From Comamonadaceae bacterium (lineage in GTDB: Bacteria; Pseudomonadota; Gammaproteobacteria; Burkholderiales; Burkholderiaceae_C): a DNA stretch of 10,837 bases. Made by a program: the position numbers and the translations under genes. The stretch is taken from assembly GCA_947483455.1 (NCBI GenBank), contig CANKNK010000028.1, positions 1 to 10,837 of the forward strand. The letters are read 5' to 3'. Of the stretch, positions 1-7,990 are shown piece after piece. The notes under the pieces were generated by a model that saw only the letters and a list, made by a program, of their open reading frames with translations, did not search any database and was not told the DNA's origin. Within the stretch, counting starts at the first letter, position 1; each line of letters begins with the position of its first letter.

Positions 1-1021
1 CCGGGTCGTTCACATACACCTCGAATAAATCACTGACCACCTGGCGCGCCCTGTCCATGGTCTCTTGCACCCGTGGATGGCGGTACAGGGAGGCGAACAA
101 AAAGGCTTTGAGCTGCGCGGTGTCTTGCTGCATCGCAGGACTAAATTGCACCAACGGCGAGCAGTTACGCACGGCTTGCACATCCATAGGCGCGGCCTGT
201 GCGATGGCATGCTGGGTACTTTCCATCAGGTCGTAAATCTGGCTACTGAGCATCAGGCGCACAGTCTCATACAGCCAGCGACGAGGCATGTGTACCAGGT
301 CTGGGTGGGCTCGAAGCGCCTGCTCGCTAAAGCGGGCAAACAAGGGCACTTGCTGTACCTGCGCAAGCTCTATCAAGCCCGAGCGTACGCCGTCGTCAAT
401 GTCGTGCGCGTTATACGCAATTTCATCGGCGAGGTTGCACAACTGCGCCTCTAGACCGGGCTGGCTGCGTTGCAGAAAACGTGCTCCTACACCACCCCGT
501 CCATCTGCATAGGCTGGCTCTTGCACTTCGATCAACTCCGCGTTGTGGCGGGAGCAATGTTTCAAAATGCCTTCGCGGGTTTCGAAGCAAAGGTTCAGGC
601 CATCGAATTCGGGGTAGCGTTCTTCCAAATGGTCTACCACGCGCAAGCTTTGCAGATTATGTTCAAACCCGCCGTGCCCGGCCATGCAGGCATCGAGCGC
701 ATCCTGCCCGGCATGGCCGAAGGGGGTATGGCCTAGGTCGTGGGCAAGCGCGATGGCCTCCACCAAATCCTCATCCAGGCCCAGGGTGCGCGCCATGGAA
801 CGGCCTAGCTGCGCTACTTCAAGCGAATGCGTCAGCCGGGTGCGGAACAAATCGCCCTCGTGGTTCAGAAATACCTGGGTTTTATAAACTAATCGGCGAA
901 ATGCCGTGGAATGCACGATCCGGTCGCGATCGCGCTGAAATTCCGTGCGGGTGGGTGCCGGGCTTTGCGGGTGGCGCCGCCCGCGGCTGCGCGCCGGGTC
1001 GCAGGCATAGGGAGCGCGCAT
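1..1021 (-). CDS. dgt: dGTPase-like HD-domain triphosphohydrolase (3' end outside window)
   Basis: The gene runs leftward and is cut by the window edge, leaving 340 codons; the missing C-terminus is probably a few dozen residues, judging from relatives of about 370-380. The product resembles the deoxyguanosinetriphosphate triphosphohydrolase-like family, cytoplasmic enzymes that release triphosphate from dNTPs and affect the dNTP pool. Visible motifs are an N-terminal RTEFQRDRDRIVHSTAFRRL (residues 25-44), the HD metal ligands His65 (RLTHSLEVAQ), His94-Asp95 (ALAHDLGHTPFGHAG, 91-105), and Asp199 in LADEIAYNAHDIDDG (197-211). The start ATG shares its A with the aroB stop (TGATG) and has no Shine-Dalgarno of its own, so translation is probably coupled to aroB. 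Between KHCS (154-157) and RFL (181-183) there is a Gly-rich stretch that some relatives lack. Substrate preference cannot be read from sequence; the family call is firm. Confidence 0.93.
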   Translation of the reverse strand, partial: MRAPYACDPARSRGRRHPQSPAPTRTEFQRDRDRIVHSTAFRRLVYKTQVFLNHEGDLFRTRLTHSLEVAQLGRSMARTLGLDEDLVEAIALAHDLGHTPFGHAGQDALDACMAGHGGFEHNLQSLRVVDHLEERYPEFDGLNLCFETREGILKHCSRHNAELIEVQEPAYADGRGGVGARFLQRSQPGLEAQLCNLADEIAYNAHDIDDGVRSGLIELAQVQQVPLFARFSEQALRAHPDLVHMPRRWLYETVRLMLSSQIYDLMESTQHAIAQAAPMDVQAVRNCSPLVQFSPAMQQDTAQLKAFLFASLYRHPRVQETMDRARQVVSDLFEVYVNDP

Positions 1022-2130
1022 CAGGCAGCACAGCAGCGGGCGATCACCGCGCACACCAATGCGTCGTCAGCCCCGCGCATGCAGGCGCGGCCCGGCCCGT
1101 CGATCAATACAAACCGGATGGCGCCGGCTTCGGCTTTTTTATCCACACGCATCAGGGCCAAGTACCGACCGGCGTTGTCGGTGGCGTCCAGCACCGGGCC
1201 ACGCACCGGCAAGCCGGCTGCGGCGATCAGGCGCGTCAAGCGCAGTACAAACGCCTCGTCCACCAAGCCAAGCGCCTGCGAAAGATGCGCTGCCATGACC
1301 ATGCCGCAGCCCACCGCTTCGCCATGCAGCCAGTCGCCATAGCCCAGTCCCGCCTCGATGGCGTGCCCAAAGGTGTGGCCGAAATTGAGGATAGCGCGCA
1401 AACCGCCCTCACGCTCATCCTGAGACACCACTTGTGCCTTGATCTCGCAACTGCGCCGCACCGCGTGGGCCAGCGCGTGGACATCGCGCGCGACGAGCGC
1501 GTCTATATGGGTTTCAATCCAGTCCAAAAATGCCATGTCGGCAATTGGCCCGTACTTGATGACCTCCGCCAACCCGGCGCTGACCTCGCGCGCGGGCAAG
1601 GTTTGCAGCGTGTCCAAATCACACAGCACGCGTTGCGGTTGGTAAAACGCGCCCACCATGTTTTTGCCCAAGGGGTGGTTGATACCCGTTTTGCCGCCCA
1701 CCGAGGAATCTACCTGCGCCAGCAGCGTCGTCGGGATCTGAACAAAGGGCACGCCGCGCATATAGCTGGCAGCGGCAAAACCAGTCATGTCCCCCACTAC
1801 GCCGCCACCCAGGGCAAACAAAACGGTTTTACGGTCACAACTATTTTGCAACAGCGCGTCGAAAATAAGGTTGAGCGTTTGCCAGTCTTTGTACGCCTCA
1901 CCATCTGGCAGAACCACTGAATGCACTTGCGCGTAATGTTGCTGCAAGGCCGCTCGCAAGGCTTGGGCGTAGAGCGGAGCTACCGTGCTGTTGCTGACGA
2001 TCAGCGCTGCGGACGCTGACGGCAGATCGACAAAACTTGCGGCATCGGCAAGCAAGCCGCAGCCAATTTGAATGGGATAGCTGCGCTCACCCAGCGCGAT
2101 GGTGAGGGAGTGCAAAAGCGGGGAGGTCAT
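1021..2130 (-). CDS. aroB: 3-dehydroquinate synthase
   Basis: AroB converts DAHP to 3-dehydroquinate, the second step of the shikimate pathway to aromatic amino acids, using NAD and a divalent metal in the cytoplasm. The 369-residue product has normal family length (E. coli 362). Visible motifs are DGEAYK (76-81), the NAD-binding [19 protein letters not shown] (108-126), [19 protein letters not shown] (133-151) and [11 protein letters not shown] (155-165). The expected metal ligands by alignment to E. coli are Glu189 (AEVIKYGP), His252 ([11 protein letters not shown]) and His269 (WLHGEAV); all three are present. The ATG lies 6 nt after the aroK stop, with only a weak purine stretch before it. 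Its TGA stop overlaps the dgt ATG by one base, so aroK-aroB-dgt look like one translationally linked unit. Nothing suggests loss of function. Confidence 0.98.
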   Translation of the reverse strand: MTSPLLHSLTIALGERSYPIQIGCGLLADAASFVDLPSASAALIVSNSTVAPLYAQALRAALQQHYAQVHSVVLPDGEAYKDWQTLNLIFDALLQNSCDRKTVLFALGGGVVGDMTGFAAASYMRGVPFVQIPTTLLAQVDSSVGGKTGINHPLGKNMVGAFYQPQRVLCDLDTLQTLPAREVSAGLAEVIKYGPIADMAFLDWIETHIDALVARDVHALAHAVRRSCEIKAQVVSQDEREGGLRAILNFGHTFGHAIEAGLGYGDWLHGEAVGCGMVMAAHLSQALGLVDEAFVLRLTRLIAAAGLPVRGPVLDATDNAGRYLALMRVDKKAEAGAIRFVLIDGPGRACMRGADDALVCAVIARCCAA

Positions 2131-2136
2131 AGCCCG

Positions 2137-2658
2137 CTAGTTTAGGCGCCTGGGCGGTGTGATCTGCAGCTGGCTCAGAATCGACTGCACCAGACTGGAC
2201 ACCGAGGGGCGCCCCGTTTCTACCGTGTAGTGCGCCGTCTCCCGGTACAGCGGATCGCGCTGCGCAAACAAATCGCGCAAGCGCGCCGTCGGGTCAGCCA
2301 CTTGCAATAAGGGGCGCTTATGGTCGTGGCGCAAACGGCGCATTAAGTCTTCGGGTTGCGACTGCAGGTATACGACAGTACCGGCGGCGCGCAAAGCATC
2401 GCGGTTAGCCAAGCGCAAGACAACGCCGCCGCCAGTGGCCAACACGCCCGGCGCCTGGGCGCACAATTGCGCGATCACCTCCTGCTCGATATCGCGAAAG
2501 CGGTCTTCCCCTTCACGCTCAAAAAACTCCCGGATGGAGCAACCCAGCCGCGCCTCGATAGCCTGGTCCGAATCCATGAAAGGCTGCTGCAAGCGCCGGG
2601 CCAAATGCCGACCGACAGTGGATTTTCCAGAACCTGGGAGGCCAATGAAGATGATCAA
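2137..2658 (-). CDS. aroK: Shikimate kinase I (TTG start)
   Basis: Shikimate kinase phosphorylates shikimate to shikimate-3-phosphate with ATP, the fifth step of the shikimate pathway. The 173-residue product matches the usual size and shows the P-loop GLPGSGKST (6-14), the shikimate-binding DSD (29-31), the Arg of RFRDIE (Arg55), the GGG loop (75-77), the lid KRPLL (113-117) and DPLYRE (134-139). The start is TTG at 2658-2656. An in-frame TAA lies three codons upstream (2667-2665), so no longer frame exists, and any later start would damage the first beta strand and P-loop. No Shine-Dalgarno precedes the TTG. A 200-nt gap separates it from pilQ upstream, while aroB follows after 6 nt. This is the usual pilQ-aroK-aroB order of beta- and gammaproteobacteria. 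Confidence 0.97.
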   Translation of the reverse strand: MIIFIGLPGSGKSTVGRHLARRLQQPFMDSDQAIEARLGCSIREFFEREGEDRFRDIEQEVIAQLCAQAPGVLATGGGVVLRLANRDALRAAGTVVYLQSQPEDLMRRLRHDHKRPLLQVADPTARLRDLFAQRDPLYRETAHYTVETGRPSVSSLVQSILSQLQITPPRRLN

Positions 2659-2858
2659 AGTAGTTTATGCCGTAAAAATATCGGAAATGCGGGCAAGCGC
2701 CTAGGTACTTATGCGGAATGCGAAACCAATACGCAAGGCTGTACCATTTTAGAATCATTCACCGATGCAAAGCGGTGCATTGAATTTTCAATCATTGGCG
2801 CAAATTCCCGACCCGGCGAATTGACTCGCTTAGGGGCCCGTAGGTGCTACCGTAATTC
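2659..2858 (-). promoter_or_regulatory. pilQ-aroK intergenic region with small inverted repeats
   Basis: This 200-nt stretch is the largest gap inside the minus-strand gene run and contains no convincing gene. It holds two overlapping dyads: cgatgca/tgcattg (2763-2769 and 2776-2782, one G-T wobble) and attgaa/ttcaat around a 2-nt centre (2779-2792). Neither is followed by a T run in the direction of transcription, so I do not see an intrinsic terminator for pilQ. A possible sigma70-type pair, TTGCGT, 17 nt, CATAAG, reads toward aroK at 2736-2708 and is listed separately. The gap may allow aroK-aroB-dgt to be expressed without the pilus genes; that is inference. Confidence 0.4.
2708..2736 (-). 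promoter_or_regulatory. Candidate sigma70-type promoter for aroK
   Basis: On the minus strand TTGCGT (2736-2731) and CATAAG (2713-2708) are separated by exactly 17 nt and lie about 50-80 nt upstream of the aroK TTG. Each hexamer matches the consensus at four positions, which is weak, and such matches occur by chance. It is listed because an essential gene without a tightly linked upstream gene would be expected to have some promoter here. Confidence 0.22.
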
Positions 2859-5039
2859 TCAGCGCGTCCCAAGTAAATCAGCGATCAATTTGGGCGTAAT
2901 AAACACCAATGTTTCGCTTTTTTTGCTGACCTTGGACTTGTTTTGAAACAACTTGCCCACGCCGGGCAAATCACCGAAGAAAGGTACTTTGTTATCTCTT
3001 TCTTGTTGTTCTTCGGTATAGATACCGCCAATGACTACGGTGCCGCCGTTGTCCACCAGCACCTGCGTCTTGATATGTTTGGTATCGATGGATGGGCCGT
3101 AGGTGGTAATCGCGCCCACACTGTCTTTGGAGACATCCAGCTCTAAACTGATATTGCCATCCGGGGTGATTTGTGGCACCACATCGAGCTTGAGAACCGC
3201 TTTTCGGAAGCTGACTGCTGTAGCCCCACTGCTCGTTGCCATTTGGTAGGGAATTTCGGTCCCTTGTTCAATAATGGCCTTGGTTTTATCGTAGGCAATG
3301 ACGCGTGGACTGGAGACAATCTTGCCGCGTCCGTCGGATTCCAGTGCCGACAATTCCAGCGCCAGCACACGGTTGGATGCGGCGCTGAACAAACTCACGG
3401 CAAATGTCGCCGGTAATGCGCCTGCGTAAGCGCCTGCGGGCAGATTGACAAAGTTGCTGCTGGCATCCATGGGATTGCCCGCGCCCGAGGAGCCCAATAC
3501 ATTTGCGTAGGTGGTGCCAAAAGCCAAACGGTTATCGCCGGCCAGTGGATAGCCGCCCTCACCACCCTTGGAAGCGCGCAAATCAATGCCGCCTAATTTA
3601 GCGCCCAGGTTTTTGGCAAAGTCGCTACTCGCTTCCACTATCCGTGCTTCGATCAGCACCTGACGCACCGACACATCCACCTTGGCGATCAACTGTGCCA
3701 CCTGCTCGAGTTTGGATGCCACGTCGGTGATGAATAGCTGGTTGGTACGCGGTTCGGCGATCACACTGCCACGGGCGCTCAGAATGCGGCCTGCCGCGCC
3801 TTCGACACTGCCACCCAGCAATTGCGACGCGACTTCGAAGGCCTTGGCGTAGTTCAATTGAAAAGACTGCGTGCGCAGGGGTTCAATTTTTTCATTGGTG
3901 ATTTGCGACTCAAACTCCAGCTTTTCTTTGGCGGCAATATCCTCTTTAGGAGCGATCCACAACACATTGCCGTTTTTCCGCATGGCCAGGCCTTTGCTGC
4001 GCATGATGATGTCCAGTACCTGGTCCCAAGGCACGTTTTGCACCCGCAAGGTGACGGTTCCGCTGACCGCATCGGAGGTCACTACGTTGAAGTTAGTGAA
4101 ATCCGCAATCACTTGCAGCACCTGGCGCACATCGATGCTTTGGAAGTTCAGCGACAGTTTTTCGCCAGAAAAAGCGTCTTTTTGTACCATTTTTTTCGGA
4201 TCTTGCGGTAGCTGGCGAATTTCCAGCACCAACTCGGCATCAGTTTGGTAAACGGTATGTTCCCAAGCACCCATCGCTGCGATTTGCATACGCACGCGGC
4301 CGCCGTTTTGGTTGGTGGTGATGGATTGGACGGGCGTGGCAAAGTCGGTCACATCCAGCTTTTTGCGCAGACGCTCGGGCAAACCGACGTTGCCAAAGTC
4401 CACCACCAAATTGCTACCCACCTGGCGCACATCGGCGCTGACTTGTTTACCCGGCAAGGTCACAAATACTCGCCCTGCCCCGTCGCTGCCCCGGCGAAAC
4501 TGTATGTCGCTAAGGTGCGCGGGGCCTGCAAGCGGTGCGTCAGACGCCTCTACAGGGACCGCCGCACTGGATGAAGCGTTTGGTAGCTCGCTGACCACGG
4601 GTGCGCCGGCCGTGTGGGTCTGCGTCGGCGGATTTGCACTAGCCGCCTCCAAGGCCACGACGAGGCTTTTACCCAGCAGGCTCAGGCGGTAGTTGGCGGG
4701 CTGACGCAGGTTGATGACTACACGGCTGCGCGCATCGGACCGGACTACGATGGCCGAGTCCACCAAGACCTGGGCCATCGCGATGCGACCCATGCCCAAG
4801 GTGCTGCCCATTGCGGGGAAGTCCAACGCAATTCGGGCAGGGTTGCTGGTGGCAAAGGCCTGCGGCAAGCTGGTCAATTCCTGTGCAAAGTCAATGCGCA
4901 CTTGCTCGGCGTTGGCGCTGCGCTGGCCAGTGATAGCCATTAAAGCGTTTTCTGCCAAGGCCACCCTGGCCCCCAGAAGACAGCTCAGTAGGCAGACTGT
5001 CCGAAGGACAGTGCGTTGCAATGGGCGCTTGATTTCCAT
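2859..5039 (-). CDS. pilQ: Type IV pilus outer-membrane secretin PilQ
   Basis: PilQ forms the multimeric outer-membrane channel through which the type IV pilus passes. The 726-residue protein begins with a signal peptide (basic MEIKRPLQR, hydrophobic core 11-23, likely cleavage after ALA at 27-29). Two AMIN domains, expected to bind peptidoglycan, follow at about 32-130 and 177-275, separated by a Ser/Ala/Pro-rich linker. Then come the STN/N0 domain (about 295-365), an N1 domain (about 390-455, including AEPRTNQLFITD) and the secretin core (about 460-722) with VPQITPDGNI (621-630), DNGGTVVIGGIY (663-674) and VPFFGDLPGVGKLF (685-698). A TTG directly before the ATG is also open, but ATG at 5039 is preferred because AGGG (5050-5047) lies 7 nt upstream. 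That ATG shares one base with the pilP stop (TGATG). Length and domains are complete. Confidence 0.97.
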   Translation of the reverse strand: MEIKRPLQRTVLRTVCLLSCLLGARVALAENALMAITGQRSANAEQVRIDFAQELTSLPQAFATSNPARIALDFPAMGSTLGMGRIAMAQVLVDSAIVVRSDARSRVVINLRQPANYRLSLLGKSLVVALEAASANPPTQTHTAGAPVVSELPNASSSAAVPVEASDAPLAGPAHLSDIQFRRGSDGAGRVFVTLPGKQVSADVRQVGSNLVVDFGNVGLPERLRKKLDVTDFATPVQSITTNQNGGRVRMQIAAMGAWEHTVYQTDAELVLEIRQLPQDPKKMVQKDAFSGEKLSLNFQSIDVRQVLQVIADFTNFNVVTSDAVSGTVTLRVQNVPWDQVLDIIMRSKGLAMRKNGNVLWIAPKEDIAAKEKLEFESQITNEKIEPLRTQSFQLNYAKAFEVASQLLGGSVEGAAGRILSARGSVIAEPRTNQLFITDVASKLEQVAQLIAKVDVSVRQVLIEARIVEASSDFAKNLGAKLGGIDLRASKGGEGGYPLAGDNRLAFGTTYANVLGSSGAGNPMDASSNFVNLPAGAYAGALPATFAVSLFSAASNRVLALELSALESDGRGKIVSSPRVIAYDKTKAIIEQGTEIPYQMATSSGATAVSFRKAVLKLDVVPQITPDGNISLELDVSKDSVGAITTYGPSIDTKHIKTQVLVDNGGTVVIGGIYTEEQQERDNKVPFFGDLPGVGKLFQNKSKVSKKSETLVFITPKLIADLLGTR

Positions 5040-5572
5040 CAATGAACCCTGTGAATCCGTAGCTGAGCGTCACGCTCCAACCACCTGCCATCTGCCTCTT
5101 GCGCAATTTCCCGTAATGCAATGCCTGACGCATCTACCCGCCACACCCTTCCTAAATTTTTCCCGATGTACTGACCGGGAACCACCTGGTGCACGATGCC
5201 GTTGACACGCACCAGTCCGACGGTCTGCCCTTGCATTTCCAGCATGCCGACGTAGTCCATGGACTCTAAAGGCATGCTTTCCAAGGGTTGGCGCAGGCGT
5301 GACTTTTGCGACAGGCTTAAATAGGGATTTACTTTTTCGGCTTGGGTATTCGTCAGGGCCACAAGGTAGTGCTTAGCGAAGGGATCCTTGCGCTCGCCCT
5401 GCTCATAGGGCAAGGGCTTGAACGCTAGTGGAGCAGTTAACTTTTCCATACGGGGCACGGTGCGCTTGTGCTGCGCTTGCATCCATTCATGCAAGCTATC
5501 TTGCCGCGAGGGTGCACAAGCAGGCAGTAGGCCTATGAGCGCGAACCAGCCAGCGAGCCAGCGCCCCATCAT
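5039..5572 (-). CDS. pilP: Type IV pilus assembly lipoprotein PilP
   Basis: PilP is an inner-membrane-anchored periplasmic lipoprotein that links the PilN/PilO pair to the secretin PilQ. The 177-residue product has a lipoprotein signal peptide with lipobox LPAC and the lipidated cysteine at position 19. A flexible, charged periplasmic segment follows, including the family-typical KDPF (62-65), then a C-terminal beta domain from about residue 95 (MDYVGMLEMQGQTVGLVRV, then VVPGQYIGKNLGRV). Two consecutive ATG codons are possible. The first (5572) is preferred because GAGG (5583-5580) is spaced 7 nt from it. It overlaps the pilO stop as ATGA, and its own stop overlaps the pilQ ATG. It is a normal member in position and size. 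Confidence 0.95.
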   Translation of the reverse strand: MMGRWLAGWFALIGLLPACAPSRQDSLHEWMQAQHKRTVPRMEKLTAPLAFKPLPYEQGERKDPFAKHYLVALTNTQAEKVNPYLSLSQKSRLRQPLESMPLESMDYVGMLEMQGQTVGLVRVNGIVHQVVPGQYIGKNLGRVWRVDASGIALREIAQEADGRWLERDAQLRIHRVH

Positions 5573-6219
5573 TGACCCACCTCTGCACGCTTGGCCTGCG
5601 CGGGCACTTCCTCCGGATCCAAATGGCGGTAGGCTCGCACCGTGGCCTCGAGCATCAGGGGCCCTTCCGATGTCGCCGATATGGACATGGCGCTCAGGTT
5701 GACGATGCGCGGCAGGTTTGCAAGCTCGGCAGCAAAGCGGGCGAAATCGTGGTAGCCACCATGGGCTCGGAAGGTAACCGGGACGATAGCGTAATGCTGT
5801 TTGAATATTGGCGCATCTGGCCTAAACAATTCCTGCTGCAGCTTTTGGTCCCGACCCACCCGGCTGATGCTCAAGAGCAAACTGGATATTTCCGTGCTGC
5901 TGGGTAGCTGCTTTTCCAAAGCTTCCACCTGCAGTGCAACTTGCTCACGCTGCGCTCTCGAACCAGGGAGCTGTGCAGCCCTGCCCAATTTGTCGGTAAA
6001 TTCAGTGCGCAAGCTGTTTTCCTTAGCGACCACATTTTGTAAAGCGTTGGCGCAATCGTTCAAGAGGTATAGGTAGAACACGCCTACGGTCAGGCAATAC
6101 ACCGCTGCGAATGAAAACCATCGCAGCATCACCGGCCATGCAAATGGATTCTCAAATTCGAAGTTGCGAAACTGTGCCGCAATCCTCGCGCTAAATGTTG
6201 TCAAAAGGTACTTGTCCAT
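5569..6219 (-). CDS. pilO: Type IV pilus inner-membrane alignment protein PilO
   Basis: PilO pairs with PilN through periplasmic coiled coils and ferredoxin-like domains to form the inner-membrane alignment subcomplex of the type IV pilus. The 216-residue product has a short cytoplasmic N-terminus, one membrane segment (about 33-53), a predicted coiled coil (about 57-105), and a C-terminal domain that includes LPSSTEISSLLLSISRVG (105-122). The start is uncertain. ATG at 6219 is chosen, but a TTG four codons upstream (6231) is also open; a TAA in frame shortly before it bars a longer form. Neither has a clear Shine-Dalgarno. This is the only pil junction without overlap: 35 nt separate it from the pilN stop (23 nt if TTG is used). 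Identity rests on position, topology and the LPxxxEIS-type segment. Confidence 0.93.
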   Translation of the reverse strand: MDKYLLTTFSARIAAQFRNFEFENPFAWPVMLRWFSFAAVYCLTVGVFYLYLLNDCANALQNVVAKENSLRTEFTDKLGRAAQLPGSRAQREQVALQVEALEKQLPSSTEISSLLLSISRVGRDQKLQQELFRPDAPIFKQHYAIVPVTFRAHGGYHDFARFAAELANLPRIVNLSAMSISATSEGPLMLEATVRAYRHLDPEEVPAQAKRAEVGQ

Positions 6220-6254
6220 GGATAGTTTCAACCATTAAAACAAAGGACTCAAAA

Positions 6255-6908
6255 TCAGGGGGTTCTCAAGGGTGCGGCTATGGATGTGGTATGCGCAGGC
6301 GAGGTCGCGGATGCAGCTTTGGACAGCGTCGCTGGGGCGGACACCCCCTGTGCGCGTAAGAAAGTCACTTTCGCTGAAAACCTAAATACCGGGACGGCAA
6401 GTTTCCCGCTTGGGTTGAAATTTTGTGCTTCACTGACCAGAAGTTCAGGTTTGGAAAACCAGCCGCCACGCTTACCCAGGTTTTCTAAGAATTGCGACAA
6501 ACTTTCATGACTTTGTGCCCTACCCTCTAGCGTCAGTTCCAAGTCTTTCTGCACCAGTTTGGTCAAGGTCACCCCCTGCGGCAAGGTGTTTGCCAGCTCT
6601 GCGAGCACACGAACAGGCACATTTCGATCGGCCTGCATCTCTTCAAGCGCTTTTTGACGTGCGAGCAGCGCATCGATTTGCGCATTCCAATCTTTAGTTT
6701 CAGCGATCTGCGCTTCGAAATGCTTAATTTGGTTTTCAAGAACTGCAATATTGCTTTCTTGTACGGCTATTGCCGAAATTAGCCATGCATACACAGTTAA
6801 GACGGTGACGCCCGCCATAACCACGGTCAACACGACGGAAGCCTTGAATTGCTCTTGCTGAAACTTGCGCAATGCAGCGCGGTGCGGTAACAGGTTAAAT
6901 TGGATCAC
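6255..6908 (-). CDS. pilN: Type IV pilus inner-membrane alignment protein PilN (GTG start)
   Basis: PilN is a bitopic inner-membrane protein whose short cytoplasmic tail docks into PilM and whose periplasmic part pairs with PilO. The preferred start is GTG at 6908, giving 217 residues that begin IQFNLLPHR right after the initiator. This matches the conserved INLLPxR PilM-binding motif, which sits at the extreme N-terminus in the family. A longer frame reaching 6938 would add ten residues inside pilM and is unlikely. GGGGG (6921-6917) lies 8 nt before the GTG, and the start overlaps the pilM stop as GTGA. One membrane helix (about 24-49) is followed by a coiled coil (about 50-94) and a ferredoxin-like domain (about 97-185). 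The last 30 residues form an Ala/Ser/Thr/Pro-rich tail that looks disordered. Confidence 0.95.
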   Translation of the reverse strand: MIQFNLLPHRAALRKFQQEQFKASVVLTVVMAGVTVLTVYAWLISAIAVQESNIAVLENQIKHFEAQIAETKDWNAQIDALLARQKALEEMQADRNVPVRVLAELANTLPQGVTLTKLVQKDLELTLEGRAQSHESLSQFLENLGKRGGWFSKPELLVSEAQNFNPSGKLAVPVFRFSAKVTFLRAQGVSAPATLSKAASATSPAHTTSIAAPLRTP

Positions 6909-7978
6909 AAGCCAAACCCCCGTAAGGCCAAGCCGCAAGCACCAAAGAAAAGTGGCGCCTCTTGCAGTTGCGGGTGACTTCGCACCTGGGGTGCCAGGCG
7001 CATGCCCTTGAACGGGTCGACCAAGGTACAGGGCAACTGCAACGCAGTGGATATAGCTTTGGCTAAGCCAGGAACCATGGCGCCGCCGCCTGCCAAAAAA
7101 ATTTGATGGATTTTGCTGTATGGCGTGCTGTGGTGGATGAACTGTATTGCCCGCTCAAGCACCTGAACCGTCGCGGAAATATAGGGCACTAGAACCGATG
7201 ATTCGAAATCCTGCGCCAATGCAAAGGCATATTTTTTTCTTTCCGCCTCGACCTTGGAGCAGTCGTAGTGCGCCGCAATGCGATAGGTCAACTGATCGCC
7301 CCCTACAGCCTGGTCGCGCTCATACACGATCGAGTCGCCAACGGTAAGCTGCATCCAGGTGCGGCCCGCACCCAACTTCAGCAAAAGCACCACGGCATCG
7401 TCCTGTCCTGGCAAATAGAGGTCGACCAGGCGCCTGTTCGCCAGACGCAGGGCATTGGATTGCACTTCCACCACGCGGGCTTCCAATTCGGCCAATGCCG
7501 CCAGGTCAAGTAGGTTTTGAACGCGGTCACGACGTGCGGCGGCAAGCAGCACGTCGATCATTTCTGGATGTTGTGGGTTTGGGCCTAGGGGGCAAAAATC
7601 TAGGCTGACCTCTTCCAATGGGAAGGGAATGTAGGGGCGCGCCTCCTCTTCGACCTGCGCCTCCATATCCCAAGAGCTCAAATCCGCCTCCACCATGATT
7701 TTTTTGGTGAAAACAGCGGCCGATGGCAATGCCAAAGCGACTTTTTTGGCTTTTATCCGGTTTTCCCGCCAAAGGCTACGCAAGGCCTCTGCTACTGAAT
7801 GCATCTTGACCACCGTACCGCCAACCATATGCTCGCCCGACAGTCTTGTGCTGGCCAGCACCTCCAAAACAGGCTGCGCCATGCATCCACTGAGGCCGAC
7901 GACTTTGATGCCCCAGGAGCTGATGTCCACCCCGACCATTTCTTCCTGACGCCGACCAAAGAATGACTTCAAATTCAT
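6905..7978 (-). CDS. pilM: Type IV pilus assembly ATPase-fold protein PilM
   Basis: PilM is a cytoplasmic actin/FtsA-like protein that binds the PilN N-terminus and connects the pilus motor side to the envelope subcomplex. The 357-residue product shows the phosphate-1 strand MVGVDISSWGIKVVGLS (14-30), the PilM-typical EEARPYIPFPLEEV (111-124), a phosphate-2-like KLGAGRTWMQL (201-211) and the adenosine motif LAGGGAMVPGL (295-305). A GTG at 7987 would extend it by three residues. ATG at 7978 is preferred because GAGGTGG (7990-7984) is a strong Shine-Dalgarno placed 5 nt before it and would overlap the GTG. It is the first gene of the pilMNOPQ operon and is transcribed away from mrcA. Its GTGA stop overlap suggests coupling to pilN. 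Confidence 0.96.
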   Translation of the reverse strand: MNLKSFFGRRQEEMVGVDISSWGIKVVGLSGCMAQPVLEVLASTRLSGEHMVGGTVVKMHSVAEALRSLWRENRIKAKKVALALPSAAVFTKKIMVEADLSSWDMEAQVEEEARPYIPFPLEEVSLDFCPLGPNPQHPEMIDVLLAAARRDRVQNLLDLAALAELEARVVEVQSNALRLANRRLVDLYLPGQDDAVVLLLKLGAGRTWMQLTVGDSIVYERDQAVGGDQLTYRIAAHYDCSKVEAERKKYAFALAQDFESSVLVPYISATVQVLERAIQFIHHSTPYSKIHQIFLAGGGAMVPGLAKAISTALQLPCTLVDPFKGMRLAPQVRSHPQLQEAPLFFGACGLALRGFGL

Positions 7979-7983
7979 TATTT

Positions 7984-7990
7984 CCACCTC
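7984..7990 (-). promoter_or_regulatory. Ribosome binding site deciding the pilM start
   Basis: The minus strand reads GAGGTGG followed by AAATA and ATG. The match to the anti-Shine-Dalgarno and the spacing place initiation at ATG 7978 and not at the GTG at 7987 that lies inside this site. It is the clearest ribosome binding site of the pil operon. Confidence 0.75.

Noticed and set aside
481..1920. A 479-codon open frame on the plus strand.
   Set aside because: It lies entirely antisense to aroB and dgt, both of which have intact family motifs in frame; its translation is Arg/Ala/His-rich without recognisable domains, as expected for a shadow frame in GC-rich DNA.
2821..2858. A possible terminator just after the pilQ stop (GTAG/CTAC and a GGGCCC palindrome).
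   Set aside because: Stems are only 4-6 bp with mismatches and no T run follows on the minus strand.
2356..2946. A 196-codon plus-strand open frame over aroK and the pilQ-aroK gap.
   Set aside because: It is antisense to aroK and the end of pilQ, starts inside aroK, shows no known motif, and no ribosome binding site was seen.
5250..5290. A tandem PLESM-PLESM repeat in PilP (residues 96-105).
   Set aside because: The two copies use different codons, and from memory relatives have a similar non-identical PLE..PLDS pattern, so it is not a recent duplication.
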